64,000 nt of DNA from Aldehydirespirator sp963667505 (GCA_963667505.2 OY763490.2:1798001-1862000), one strand, 5' to 3'. Positions 1-7,755 are shown, counted from the stretch's first letter. A program made the numbers and translations. Notes: generated from the sequence alone by a model not told the origin.

Positions 1-1005
1 ATCGGTGTCGCCTTCAGCCTGAGCCGGGCCGGGGCCTCAGCCGACTCCGGAGCGGCTCTCGACGGGATCTTCGGATTCCCCGAGGACGGCCTCCACAGTG
101 CGGCCAACGCAGTCGGCCTCAGCCTGGCTGAGGCCTCGGTCGAGCCCACCACCTTGGAGGTGGCCAGCCGCCTATTCCCCGACGACCACTTCACGATGCA
201 GCCCGAGTTCCTGCGCACTGCCGCCACCCAGTACGGGGCGGCCGTCGAGCCGGTCGACACCGCCGACGGCGCCGCCGCGGCGGACATCATCAACCGGTGG
301 GTGTCGCAGAGCACCCGCGGGCTCATACCCACCATCGTCGACGCGGGCATCGTCCAGGACCAGCAGCTGGTCCTCGCCAACACCGTGTACCTGAAGGCCG
401 ACTGGGTCGTGCCGTTCTATGCGGAGTTGACCGACGACGGTCAGTTCACCACCGGCGACGGCCAGTCTGTGAAGGCGCTGTTCATGCGCGACCAGAGACC
501 GGTGGAGCGTCGCTTCGCCCGCCTTGAGGGCGCCGACGCCGTCGAGTTGCCCTACCAGGGCGGCGAACTGGCCATGTGGCTCATCGTGCCCCACGACCCT
601 GCCGGGCTCGCCGCCGTCGAGGAGTCGCTCGACGGAGCGAGGCTGGCCGGACTGCAAGGAGCCTCCCAGACCGGCATGGTCGACGTCACCATGCCGAAGT
701 GGGAGCAGACCCTGCCGCCCACCGACCTGTTCGCATGGCTGTGCCCGCTGGGGTTCTGCCCCGGCGCGCGCTTCGACAAGATCGCCCCCGGCATATTGGT
801 CTCCGCCGCGCTCCACGGCGCCAAGGTGATCGTCGACGAGAAGGGCACCGAGGCGGCCGCAGCCACCGCCGTGGCCTTCCCGACTTCCTTGCCTCCCCCG
901 CCGGACCTCGCCATCGTCGCGGACCGCCCGTTCCTGTGGGCCATCGTCCACCGAGGCACCGGCACCCTCCTGTTCGTAGGCCGCCTCGTCGACCCGACCG
1001 CGTAG
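1..1005 (+). CDS. Serpin family protease inhibitor (5' partial)
   Basis: The frame is open from the first base, so the N-terminus lies outside the window; 334 codons are visible. Serpins trap serine or cysteine proteases by cleavage of an exposed reactive-centre loop. The visible part has the serpin core (LANTVYLKADW, the PYQGGELAMWLIVP strand) and near the end the hinge VDEKGTEAAAATA, the small-residue hinge typical of inhibitory serpins, followed by a proline-rich loop and a closing strand (DRPFLWAIVHRGTGTLLFVGR). That argues for an active inhibitor rather than a non-inhibitory relative. Whether it is secreted cannot be told without the N-terminus. Serpins are patchy in bacteria, so acquisition by transfer is possible. 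The family call is secure; the target protease is unknown. Confidence 0.93.
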   Translation: MGVAFSLSRAGASADSGAALDGIFGFPEDGLHSAANAVGLSLAEASVEPTTLEVASRLFPDDHFTMQPEFLRTAATQYGAAVEPVDTADGAAAADIINRWVSQSTRGLIPTIVDAGIVQDQQLVLANTVYLKADWVVPFYAELTDDGQFTTGDGQSVKALFMRDQRPVERRFARLEGADAVELPYQGGELAMWLIVPHDPAGLAAVEESLDGARLAGLQGASQTGMVDVTMPKWEQTLPPTDLFAWLCPLGFCPGARFDKIAPGILVSAALHGAKVIVDEKGTEAAAATAVAFPTSLPPPPDLAIVADRPFLWAIVHRGTGTLLFVGRLVDPTA

Positions 1006-1225
1006 CGGAGCCGAATTCCGTCGCGGCGGAACGCGTGGAGCTGTTCCGCACTGAGGCCACCCGCGCCGAGCTCGGCCACGCCGCGACGACACTACCGCAG
1101 GGGCACCCGCCAAGGGCCCCATCCGTTGGAGCGCCACTCCTAGGGCGCCGCCCCAACGGCATCCGCCCTAGCGCGCCATCCCACGGGCACTGAGGCCCTG
1201 CCGAGCCCTTCGTGCCCGCCGGGGT

Positions 1226-2074
1226 CTAGGGGCCTCGGGGGACTTCGGGGAGGTCTTGGTAGGCGGGGGCCCGGCCCTCGCCTTGGGCTTTGAAGGTCTC
1301 GACGATGTCGCCGGGCTGGAACATGCCCGACTGCCAGTCGGCGATCTGGCGCAGCGACTCCGGCACGGAGTGGTCGCGGCTGTGGATCAGCGCCACCTTG
1401 GCGCCGTGCACGGCCAGGGGCGACTTGGAGGCGATCTCGGCGGCGATGCCCATGACGGCTTCCATCATCGACTCGTGGTCGTCGAACACTTCGTTCACGA
1501 GGCCGAGCTCGCAGGCCCGGGCGGCGCTCATGCGGCGGCCCGTGTAGGCGTACTCGCGGGCCACGCCCTCGGGGATCAGCTTGGGCAGCCGCTGCAGGGT
1601 GCCCACGTCGGCGGTCATGCCGATGTTGGTCTCCTCGATGCTGAACCACGCGTCGGCGGTGGCGTAGCGGCAGTCGGCGGCGGTCACCAGGTCGACCCCG
1701 CCGCCCACGCAGCCGCCCTGCACCGCAGCGAGCACCGGCATGCGTGCTCTCTCCAGGCAGCTGAGCGACTCCTGCATCGCCAGCGTGGTTAGGCGCACGC
1801 CGGCCCGGAGACGCCCGGCCTCGGGGCCGTCGGCCTGCGGCGACTCCGCGTCCGGGACGCCTGAGAACATCGCCAGGTCGAGTCCGGCGCAGAAGTGGCG
1901 GCCGGTGGACGACAGCACCACCACCCGGGCCCGCCCCGAGTCCGAGATCTCGTCGACGATGGCGGGCAGCTCGTACCAGAACTCCCGGGTCATCGTGTTG
2001 AGCTTGTCGCCCCGGTTCAGGCGCACATGGGCGATCCCGTCGGACTCCTCGACGTCGAAGCACACGTAACCCAC
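1226..2074 (-). CDS. Enoyl-CoA hydratase/isomerase family, dienoyl-CoA isomerase-like
   Basis: A 282-residue crotonase-fold protein of beta-oxidation. The oxyanion-hole segments are visible (HFCAGLDLAMF near residue 62 and GGCVGGGVDLV near 121). The acidic residues D128, E148 and D156 fall at the spacing of the three catalytic acids of delta3,5-delta2,4-dienoyl-CoA isomerase (Ech1), and ADVGTLQRLPK is nearly identical to that family. The likely reaction is therefore double-bond shuffling during degradation of unsaturated fatty acids rather than simple hydration. The start is GTG, chosen because a TAGGCT hexamer lies exactly six bases upstream. The gene stands alone, convergent with the serpin. 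Substrate range is inferred. Confidence 0.9.
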   Translation of the reverse strand: MGYVCFDVEESDGIAHVRLNRGDKLNTMTREFWYELPAIVDEISDSGRARVVVLSSTGRHFCAGLDLAMFSGVPDAESPQADGPEAGRLRAGVRLTTLAMQESLSCLERARMPVLAAVQGGCVGGGVDLVTAADCRYATADAWFSIEETNIGMTADVGTLQRLPKLIPEGVAREYAYTGRRMSAARACELGLVNEVFDDHESMMEAVMGIAAEIASKSPLAVHGAKVALIHSRDHSVPESLRQIADWQSGMFQPGDIVETFKAQGEGRAPAYQDLPEVPRGP

Positions 2075-2080
2075 AGCCGC

Positions 2081-2086
2081 AGCCTA
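2081..2086 (-). promoter_or_regulatory. -10 hexamer TAGGCT of the crotonase gene
   Basis: TAGGCT on the minus strand lies six bases before the GTG start. Transcription would begin at or next to the start codon, giving a leaderless mRNA. No Shine-Dalgarno sequence is visible. Confidence 0.5.
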
Positions 2087-2097
2087 ACGACGTGCAA

Positions 2098-2224
2098 CGC
2101 CGACGACCAGACGCCGGTCGCTAAGCTCCGCCAGCGGGCGACCGCCGTGCGAGACTTCCTATCCCGCCACGACATCACCACCGGCGAGCTCCTCCCCGCC
2201 GCCCCAGGCCTCGACCAGGCATAG
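2098..2224 (+). pseudogene. Possible short gene remnant upstream of the MazF-like gene
   Basis: An open stretch with protein-like composition (KLRQRATAVRDFLSRHD, then TTGELLPAAPGLDQA and a TAG stop) but no convincing start codon. It sits where an antitoxin partner of the following MazF-like gene would be expected, and may be its residue. I do not recognise a family. Confidence 0.2.
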
Positions 2225-2239
2225 CCCAACGACACCCCA

Positions 2240-2297
2240 ATCGCGCTTTTGTGGCTGTTTTGATCGCGCTTTTGGTGACTACTGAATCGCGATTTTG
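2240..2297 (+). repeat. Three iterons of ATCGCG(C/A)TTTTG at 23-bp spacing
   Basis: ATCGCGCTTTTG occurs at 2240 and 2263 and ATCGCGATTTTG at 2286. The 23-bp phasing puts the copies about two helical turns apart on one face of the DNA. They lie just before the MazF-like gene, where an autoregulatory operator would sit. An operator role is inference. Confidence 0.55.
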
Positions 2298-2317
2298 TGG
2301 AGCGAAGAGTCGCGGTC

Positions 2318-2631
2318 ATGTTGATGTGGTGGGAGGCGGCTGTCCCTTCTCCTTGGGAGCGGCTCCGCAGCAGGGACGGCGATTCGGCGTGGTCGTCCAG
2401 TCCGATGCCCAGCTGCCCCGGTCCACGGTGTTAATCGCCCCGACCTCCACCAGAGCGCGGCCGGCCTCGTTCCGGCCAGTCATCGAACTGGACGGCCAGC
2501 GGACCGCCGTGCTCGTAGAACAGACCGGCGCGGTGGACATCAGCAGCCTCGGCAAGCTCGTCGCACACCTAGACCTCGAAGATCAATGGTCCATAGACAC
2601 CGCCCTGAGCACCGTCCTAAACCTCAACTAG
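2318..2631 (+). pseudogene. MazF/PemK-like toxin, apparently frameshifted near its N-terminus
   Basis: From about 2348 to the stop, the frame reads as a MazF-type endoribonuclease: GRRFGVVVQSD, then STVLIAPTST, a strand region with VIELDGQRTAVLVEQTGAVD, and the closing ISSLGKLVAHL helix. The expected beginning (RGxVWW...P) is found in a different frame starting at ATG 2318 (MLMWWEAAVPSP). Joining the two requires one base to be restored near 2349-2352. MazF toxins cleave mRNA at short motifs and are held in check by a cognate antitoxin; no intact antitoxin is visible upstream. Either the toxin is dead, which would fit loss of the antitoxin, or a base is missing from the assembly. Confidence 0.55.
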
Positions 2632-2731
2632 GTGTCAGCTCGAGTGAGGTTGTCGACGCGTGGTGCGGTGGGCCGCAGCGCCGGGGTCAGACGGCGTGAC
2701 ACCACCGCTCCTGCGGATCGCACGGGTCGGC

Positions 2732-3139
2732 TCAGGCGATCAGTTCCACTTTCACTGGTTGGCCGAGCATCCGAGGCCACGGTGCCCGCGCCAGCTTGGC
2801 GTCGAGCGTCAGCAACGGCGCTCGCAGGACCGCAGCCAGCGCTACGAACGCCGCGTCGTAGGCCGTGAAGTTGCCGCGGAGCCGCCAGATGAGCGGCAGC
2901 AGCAGTTCATGGGTGTGTCGCTGCGCATCAAGGTCGGCGAGGGCCTCGATCGCCCGGCTGGCAGCGTCCTCGGTGATTTCGCCTCTGAGGGTGTAGCGGC
3001 GCACTGCCTGCGCCACTTCCACATCCAGCAGTGCGGGCGCGTGCAGCGTGTCCTCGGCCACGAGACGGGAACCAACCGTGTCGGCGAGCGGCAGGCCGAG
3101 GAGCCATTCCACGGCCGCCGACGAGTCGACGACGATCAC
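2732..3139 (-). CDS. vapC: VapC-type PIN-domain ribonuclease toxin
   Basis: A 135-residue PIN-domain protein. The conserved acidic residues sit in IVVDSSAAVEWLLG at the N-terminus, NFTAYDAAFVALA in the middle and LLTLDAKLARA near the end, the expected order for a Mg-dependent VapC RNase. The GTG start overlaps the vapB stop by four bases (GTGA), so the pair is translationally coupled. A longer open frame upstream is only the shadow of vapB. The C-terminal PVKVELIA is typical of the family. The RNA target is unknown. Confidence 0.88.
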   Translation of the reverse strand: MIVVDSSAAVEWLLGLPLADTVGSRLVAEDTLHAPALLDVEVAQAVRRYTLRGEITEDAASRAIEALADLDAQRHTHELLLPLIWRLRGNFTAYDAAFVALAAVLRAPLLTLDAKLARAPWPRMLGQPVKVELIA

Positions 3140-3363
3140 CTTCCGTCGCGCTCCGCACGCACAGCCTGCGCCGCTGACTCGCTGACAGTGACACGCTCGA
3201 ACGCGGCCACCCGCTCGGCCAGCTCTCGCCGCGTGGGGCGCTCCATGGCTCGGCGAAGCTCCAAGAGCGCGTATTCCGACAATGACTGGCCCTCCAACGC
3301 CGCCCGTGACTTGAGCCGGCGGTGCAGATCGTCGGGAACGTTGCGAATCTGGAGCGAAGCCAT
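3136..3363 (-). CDS. vapB: VapB-type antitoxin (FitA-like ribbon-helix-helix)
   Basis: A 75-residue antitoxin. The N-terminus MASLQIRNVPDDLHRRLKSRA is a classic FitA/VapB ribbon-helix-helix DNA-binding segment, followed by a C-terminal region that would wrap VapC. ATG 3363 was chosen over upstream in-frame starts because the RHH motif begins there and a TATGCT hexamer lies exactly six bases before it. It probably represses its own operon together with VapC. Confidence 0.88.
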   Translation of the reverse strand: MASLQIRNVPDDLHRRLKSRAALEGQSLSEYALLELRRAMERPTRRELAERVAAFERVTVSESAAQAVRAERDGR

Positions 3364-3369
3364 GCAATC

Positions 3370-3375
3370 AGCATA
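3370..3375 (-). promoter_or_regulatory. -10 hexamer TATGCT of vapBC
   Basis: TATGCT with a six-base spacer to the vapB ATG indicates a leaderless promoter for the toxin-antitoxin pair. Confidence 0.5.
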
Positions 3376-3461
3376 CTCACATGCATTCTGCCTCCACACG
3401 CCTGAACCCGCCAAGATCATCGCTGCGCACTCCATCCAGGCCAGCCCCGACGACCTGAGCG

Positions 3462-4739
3462 TCACGCTGCTTGGGCTGGGGGGTCGTCTTTGGCGTGGGG
3501 AGCAGGGGCTTGGGGGTGGTCGCCGGGCGGCTCAATGGCGGCTTCGGGGTTGGGGGTGTTGAGCCGTTCTATGGCCGGGGCGCGGGGCACGAACGGCTTG
3601 AGGTCTTGCAGCACTTCGCTGTAGAAGCTGATCACCGCGTCGAGCACTGAGTCGGTGAAGCCCTTCTGGCGCCTGGTGCGGCGGGCATGGCCCATCGCCG
3701 TGGTGTACCGGAGCCGGAACCGGGCCGGCGCCGGCTTGCCCGCTCCCAGTCCCCGGCAGGGGTCGTCGCGCAGTTCCTCCAGGGTGGCGGTCACGGGATG
3801 CCTGGCGTTGCGCGCGTAGGTGTCCACCAGCAAAGATCCCGGAGACGCCTTGAGCTGCTTGACCAGCCACACCACCGACGCTCTGGCGGTGCGGTCGTTG
3901 GGCGCCGCGAAGGCCGCTGCGAGGGTCAGCCTGGAGGCCTTGATGTCGGCGGTGACGGCGATGTCGGAGATGGCGTCGGGAACCCGCAGAGCACCTGCCA
4001 GGGTGCCGCCGGTACACAGTGACTGCACGAACTCCTTGTTGCGCTGCCTGGGGTTGCGCAGGTGGGCGCGGGGAATTACCTCGGTCACGTCCGAGCCGAT
4101 CTCTGTGCCCAGCCGCAGCGCGGCGACGCGCAGCAGCTGGTCCCAGCGCTGGCACACCTCGACCGCCTCGGCGCTGTCGCGCGCGAGCCTCCCCTCGGCG
4201 GCGGCGTCACGCACCGCGGTCCAGTTCTCGCCCATGTCCGCGAAGTCCAGCACCCCCGACTTGGGGTGCGACAGGTAGCGGATGAGTTGGACCGCCACCT
4301 TGGGGTTGGACCTGACCCGCAGCCCGTCAGTGGGATGCACGCCCGGCGCGGGCGCGATCTCATTCGAGATGGTCACGACGGCGTCGCAGCCGAGGGCGCG
4401 GGCCGCGTCGAGGTAGGCGTTGATCTGAGCGGCGTCGAGCCTCGCCGTGCCGGTCTTGGTCTCCACGAGCGCCTGGTAGGCGAGCCGCTTGCCGACGGAC
4501 ACCCGGATCAGCCCGTCGGGCCGCACCGCGCCGTCGTCCAGCTCGATCTTCGGCTGCAGGAACGCCTCCACCTTGGCGCTCTTGGCCCGCGTCGCGCCCA
4601 GCGCTCCCAGCAGCGCCGCGCTGAGGGGCCGCACTATCGACAGCACTGCGAGCAGCGCCGAGGTGGCCCTGTCCTCCGCCTCCGTCTGGCCCCTGATGCC
4701 CGATACCGGTATCAGCCTGGCCCTCTCAAGTTCGCTCAT
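3462..4739 (-). CDS. PD-(D/E)XK-like nuclease-domain protein of unknown role
   Basis: 425 residues. An N-terminal region carries a PD-(D/E)XK signature: PDGLIRV with D75, then ALVETKTG with E93 and K95, then a helix with Q105 (AAQINAYLDAAR), as in RecB-like or restriction nuclease folds. The remaining 300 residues contain no motif I can name, and the C-terminal 40 are proline- and alanine-rich and probably disordered. The ATG is preceded by a strong Shine-Dalgarno (AAGGAGGG, about three bases before it). An AT-rich tract around 4795-4840 probably holds the promoter. It stands alone between two toxin-antitoxin-like loci, which suggests defence, but similar single genes also occur outside islands. 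The nuclease fold is inferred from motif spacing. Confidence 0.6.
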   Translation of the reverse strand: MSELERARLIPVSGIRGQTEAEDRATSALLAVLSIVRPLSAALLGALGATRAKSAKVEAFLQPKIELDDGAVRPDGLIRVSVGKRLAYQALVETKTGTARLDAAQINAYLDAARALGCDAVVTISNEIAPAPGVHPTDGLRVRSNPKVAVQLIRYLSHPKSGVLDFADMGENWTAVRDAAAEGRLARDSAEAVEVCQRWDQLLRVAALRLGTEIGSDVTEVIPRAHLRNPRQRNKEFVQSLCTGGTLAGALRVPDAISDIAVTADIKASRLTLAAAFAAPNDRTARASVVWLVKQLKASPGSLLVDTYARNARHPVTATLEELRDDPCRGLGAGKPAPARFRLRYTTAMGHARRTRRQKGFTDSVLDAVISFYSEVLQDLKPFVPRAPAIERLNTPNPEAAIEPPGDHPQAPAPHAKDDPPAQAA

Positions 4740-4898
4740 CCGCCCTCCTTAGACCTCCTAATCGCCTGATCAGAGGTCACTCTAGAGGAGACAACATGAT
4801 ATATCAATGTTTTTCAGAATTATCGAAGAACTACCAATCCTCGCTGGGTCCGCCACCGTCAGACGGCCGAGGGGCCACGGGCCAGCGGCAAGGCATGG

Positions 4899-4969
4899 TA
4901 TTGTGAGCGCACCCCCCCAGGGTGAGTAACCCTGGGTCGACGCCCCCGGCTCCGGTCGGGGCTGTCTCG
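4899..4969 (+). repeat. 71-bp dispersed hairpin repeat, copy 1
   Basis: Nearly identical to 7194-7264. It contains a perfect stem CCCAGGG-TGAGTAA-CCCTGGG (4916-4936) and a second weaker GC-rich stem (CCCCGGC...GTCGGGG). It precedes the operon starting at 5006. The role is unknown; it could be a structured leader, an attenuator or a small non-autonomous element. Confidence 0.75.
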
Positions 4970-5005
4970 CTTTCTGAGGCCTGGTCACCTACCCTATGGA
5001 ATGTC

Positions 5006-5434
5006 ATGACGTACGCGAACATTTCCGCGGCAGCGCTGCCAGCGCTGATGTCGAGGGACGACCAGCGCGGCCGCATGGTCGACCTGCGCACCTTGGTGAA
5101 GGACTGGGCGCAGAACCCCGACGACCGCGGACGGATGGTCGCCGATCCGCCCCGGCGGCACCGCTGGCACGATCGCTTCACCGCCCGGCACCGCGACCTG
5201 CCGCGCATCGCCGCGGTCGTCCACGCCCTCTGCGAACGCGACGGTGTCGACGTGCCCGAGTGGGTACACAAGCACCGCAGCCCCAAGGCGATCGCCATCA
5301 CAGACTCGATATCGATGAGCGGCCCCTACGGACGGCTGCTGCGAGCGGAGGCCCCGCAGGCCTGCAGCTACCACAGGGTCTTCTTCGACCGCTCCACCAT
5401 TGAGGACCACAGAGTCCACGGATTCAGGCCGTAG
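5006..5434 (+). CDS. Conserved partner of a nucleotidyltransferase toxin-antitoxin-like operon
   Basis: 142 residues starting MTYANISAAALPALMSRDD. It is basic and Trp/His-rich in the centre (HRWHDRFTARHRDLPRI) and has no family motif I can name. The next gene, a predicted nucleotidyltransferase, starts directly after its TAG stop, so the two are cotranscribed and perhaps coupled. ATG 5006 is chosen over the in-frame GTG at 4922 because the latter lies inside the hairpin repeat. In AbiE-like (type IV) arrangements the nucleotidyltransferase is preceded by a small antitoxin or regulator; that is the closest analogy, by position only. Confidence 0.65.
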   Translation: MTYANISAAALPALMSRDDQRGRMVDLRTLVKDWAQNPDDRGRMVADPPRRHRWHDRFTARHRDLPRIAAVVHALCERDGVDVPEWVHKHRSPKAIAITDSISMSGPYGRLLRAEAPQACSYHRVFFDRSTIEDHRVHGFRP

Positions 5435-6040
5435 GTGAACGACCCCGGCGACGGCCCCGGCGCGGCAGGCATCGAGGAGCCCTCCTACCGGCAGTTCGGC
5501 TCGGCCGAGATGCTCCGATTCTTCGCCGAGGTGGACGAGGAACTCCAGGTCCTGGACGCGCCGCCGGTGAGTCTTGCGATCGCCGGCGGCGCCTCGATGG
5601 TGCTTCGACGCGGCTCGCGTGTGACAGGCGACGTCGACGTGGTATCCGAGGGCATGAACGACCTCGTGCGGCGCGCCGCGGCCACGGTGGCGGAGCGCCA
5701 CAATCTCGCCCGGGACTGGCTCAACGACGGCGTCAAGGGCCTGGCGGTCGCTCTCCCGCTGGACGCTCAACCGGTGTTCTCAGGAACGTGCATGACCGTC
5801 GAGTCCGTCGGCCCGAAGTACCTCCTGGCCATGAAGCTCACCGCTGCCCGCCCCGAAGACCTAGCGGACTGCGCCCATCTGATCGTAGAGCTCGGCATCC
5901 GCTCCCACGAGGAACTGCTCGACCTCATCGAGCAGGCGCTGCGCCCGCCGAGAGCCGCAACCGCCAAGATGGGCTACTTCGCCGAGGAAGCGCTGTCAGC
6001 CGCCCTACCCGACACCGCAAGGAGTTCTGAGATCTCGTGA
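5435..6040 (+). CDS. Predicted nucleotidyltransferase (DUF6036/AbiEii-like)
   Basis: 201 residues, GTG start adjoining the upstream stop. The nucleotidyltransferase signature is LAIAGGASMVLRRGSRVTGDVDVV: a GG...L strand-turn followed by a DVD acid pair at about residues 67-69. Downstream, KYLLAMKLTAARPEDLADCAHLI matches the alpha-helical part of DUF6036/AbiEii relatives. Some members of this superfamily modify tRNA or partner proteins as toxins. The middle gene of a three-gene operon, it overlaps the next gene by four bases (GTGA). Toxin activity is inference. Confidence 0.72.
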   Translation: MNDPGDGPGAAGIEEPSYRQFGSAEMLRFFAEVDEELQVLDAPPVSLAIAGGASMVLRRGSRVTGDVDVVSEGMNDLVRRAAATVAERHNLARDWLNDGVKGLAVALPLDAQPVFSGTCMTVESVGPKYLLAMKLTAARPEDLADCAHLIVELGIRSHEELLDLIEQALRPPRAATAKMGYFAEEALSAALPDTARSSEIS

Positions 6041-6465
6041 TCTACGCGTACCCGTGCGAACTCGCCGCCGACGACCAAGGGGCGCTGGTCGCGACGTTCC
6101 CCGACGTGCCCGAGGCCATCACCGGCGCGCACGGCCGGACCGAGGCGCTGCGCCTCGCCGCGGACGCCCTGGCCGCTGCTCTCGCCGGCTATGTGTACGA
6201 CGGGCGCGACATCCCAATGCCGAGCGAGCCTGCCGACGGCCAGGAACTCGTGGCCGTCGATGCCGTGACAGCCGCCAAGCTTGCGCTCTACTCGGCGATG
6301 CGCGCCCAGGACATCTCCGAGGCTGAACTTGCCCGCAGGCTCGGCACGAGCGCATCCGCAGTGCACGAGTTGGCCGACCCCGACCGCAGCAGCCGCTTCG
6401 GGCAGGTCAGCGCCGCGCTCGAGGCTGCCGGCTGCCATCTAGCGGTGGAGGTCACCGCTGGATGA
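6037..6465 (+). CDS. HicB-like antitoxin with C-terminal helix-turn-helix
   Basis: 142 residues. The N-terminal half has the HicB fold signature (YPCELAADDQGALVATFPDVPEA, then EALRLAADALAAAL). The C-terminal half (ELARRLGTSASAVHELADPD) is a helix-turn-helix. HicB normally neutralises the HicA RNase, but no HicA-like gene follows; instead the gene overlaps the upstream nucleotidyltransferase by four bases. It may have been recruited as antitoxin or repressor of that operon, or its hicA was lost. The GTG start is set by the overlap. Confidence 0.75.
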   Translation: MIYAYPCELAADDQGALVATFPDVPEAITGAHGRTEALRLAADALAAALAGYVYDGRDIPMPSEPADGQELVAVDAVTAAKLALYSAMRAQDISEAELARRLGTSASAVHELADPDRSSRFGQVSAALEAAGCHLAVEVTAG

Positions 6466-6488
6466 CCGCGCACTAGGGCGGCACCCGT

Positions 6489-6650
6489 GACCCCGCTCAG
6501 GCGTCTCAGCGCGCCCTGGATCCCGACGAACTGGCCAAGTACCCCAGCATCGTCGTCCACCTGGGTCTCCTGCCGGAGTCATGGTTCCCCACGCGGCTGG
6601 ACCGCAAGCTCCTAGACCGCGAAAGGCGCAAGCGGGCTCGCTCCGCCTGA
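6489..6650 (+). pseudogene. Start-less reading-frame remnant
   Basis: Protein-like composition (ALDPDELAKYPSIVVHLG, PESWFPTRLDRKL, then basic residues and a TGA stop) but an upstream stop and no ATG, GTG or TTG start. A GTG at 6487 is out of frame. It directly follows the HicB-like gene and may be the tail of a lost third partner. Confidence 0.25.
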
Positions 6651-6686
6651 GCCCCAGCCCGATGGCATCATCACTGAGGAGGACCG

Positions 6687-6830
6687 ATGACCGATCCTGA
6701 CAACCCGACCGAGTACCGGGAGACCATGATCGTCCTTCATCCCGGCGAACCTCCCGTCAAGGCCCGAGCGCGTATCACATGGGGACAGCCCCCACCCCCG
6801 CCAGCGGCGCCGTCCGTCCCGAACAGGTAG
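6687..6830 (+). CDS. Small hypothetical protein (47 aa)
   Basis: The ATG is preceded by a strong Shine-Dalgarno (AGGAGGA, about four bases before it). The product begins MTDPDNPTEYRETMIVLHPGE and ends in a proline run. No family is recognised. The ribosome site is better than those of most genes here, which is the main reason for listing it. Confidence 0.3.
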   Translation: MTDPDNPTEYRETMIVLHPGEPPVKARARITWGQPPPPPAAPSVPNR

Positions 6831-7193
6831 ACAGCCAGCGCCCAAGTCTTGTGGGTGTCCATCAACGGTCGTGGCGACCTGAACCCACCCTTGATGCTCT
6901 TGCGTCGGAGTCGTGTCGGCTCATCGCTGATCGGAGCGCGTCGCCCACGGCGAGCCATGCTCTAGCGACCTCCGCGGTCGCATCCGACTGCGGGTCCTGA
7001 CCTCTCCGAGGCCCCGGATGAAGGCTGCCCGTAAAGTCGAAGATCATCGCTGCACCCTCCAGCCAGGCGAAGCCTCGACGTCTCTTGCCTGCATCAGGAG
7101 TCCTGCCGCTCCGCACGAATCGCCTAGAGGTTGAGCGTCGGCCTGAGACCGACGGTTCCAGATCCGGCCCTGAGGATCCTTCTGAGGTGCTGA
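6831..7193. other. Non-coding stretch with no gene recognised
   Basis: No convincing gene. Around 7032-7075 there is a segment resembling the region just upstream of vapB (3409-3455): AAGATCATCGCTGC followed by a CTCCA...CCAGGC block. On the minus strand both could encode a short related peptide around AAMI, so this is probably a decayed duplicate. Confidence 0.4.
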
Positions 7194-7264
7194 TATTGTG
7201 AGCGCACCGCCCCAGGGTGAGTAACCCTGGGTCGACGGCCCCGGCTCCGGTCGGGGTTGTCTTG
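7194..7264 (+). repeat. 71-bp dispersed hairpin repeat, copy 2
   Basis: Second copy of the element at 4899-4969, exactly 2295 bp away and collinear without gaps. The CCCAGGG/CCCTGGG stem is intact (7211-7231). It lies 36 bp beyond the 3' end of the higBA operon on the opposite strand, so it could also work as a terminator for that operon. Confidence 0.75.
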
Positions 7265-7299
7265 CTCTTGACGTGGGGGTTGGACATGGTGTCGCGGCC

Positions 7300-7755
7300 T
7301 CACGCCGGGTCTTCTGCCAGATCGACTGTGGCGTCACCCGTGCTCGCCCGCCAGACGCCCTGCATCATGGGCCCGACACGGCGCGGGCACTGCGCATCCA
7401 ACGCGGCCAGGTAGGCCTCGGCCGGACGCCGTCGCGCCAGCAGGTCTCGAGCGCTGTAGCCGGACTCCGACGTTGCGCTCAGCAGATGGCTCGTCCGGGA
7501 GGCGTCACTGTCGGCGATCAAGTACACCCTCCTGACAACCTCGTGCACCTCGACGAGCCGGTCGAGCAGGTCACCGACTCGCGCTGACGACATGCCTTGC
7601 TCCAGCGCCGAGGCCGTCGGATGCAAGATCTTCAACACTCTGGCCGGATCGCGGGGAGACCAGCCCGTCCAAAGCAGAAGCTCCTGCGCGAGCCGCTGCG
7701 CGCGAGATGCCGTTGGCCGCTGTGACCCAGGGACCAACGGGAGGTCGCCGCTCAC
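7300..7755 (-). CDS. Hypothetical third gene of the higBA operon
   Basis: 151 residues beginning MSGDLPLVPGSQRPTASR, mostly alpha-helical in composition, with segments LLLWTGWSPRDPARVLKIL and YSARDLLARRRPAEAYLAAL. The latter vaguely recalls C-terminal toxin-binding regions of Xre/MbcA-type antitoxins, but I cannot assign a family. The ATG overlaps the higA stop by four bases (ATGA), so it is translated with the toxin-antitoxin pair. Third genes of such operons can be chaperones, regulators or extra antitoxins. Confidence 0.6.
   Translation of the reverse strand: MSGDLPLVPGSQRPTASRAQRLAQELLLWTGWSPRDPARVLKILHPTASALEQGMSSARVGDLLDRLVEVHEVVRRVYLIADSDASRTSHLLSATSESGYSARDLLARRRPAEAYLAALDAQCPRRVGPMMQGVWRASTGDATVDLAEDPA

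Noticed and set aside
4922..5005. N-terminal extension of the 5006 gene from GTG 4922
   Set aside because: It lies inside the 71-bp hairpin repeat, and the same frame opens at the second repeat copy (7217) where no gene follows.
6862..7287. 141-residue minus-strand protein over the second hairpin repeat
   Set aside because: Its N-terminus is read from the repeat and the rest lacks any family resemblance; only a short block resembles the vapB upstream region.
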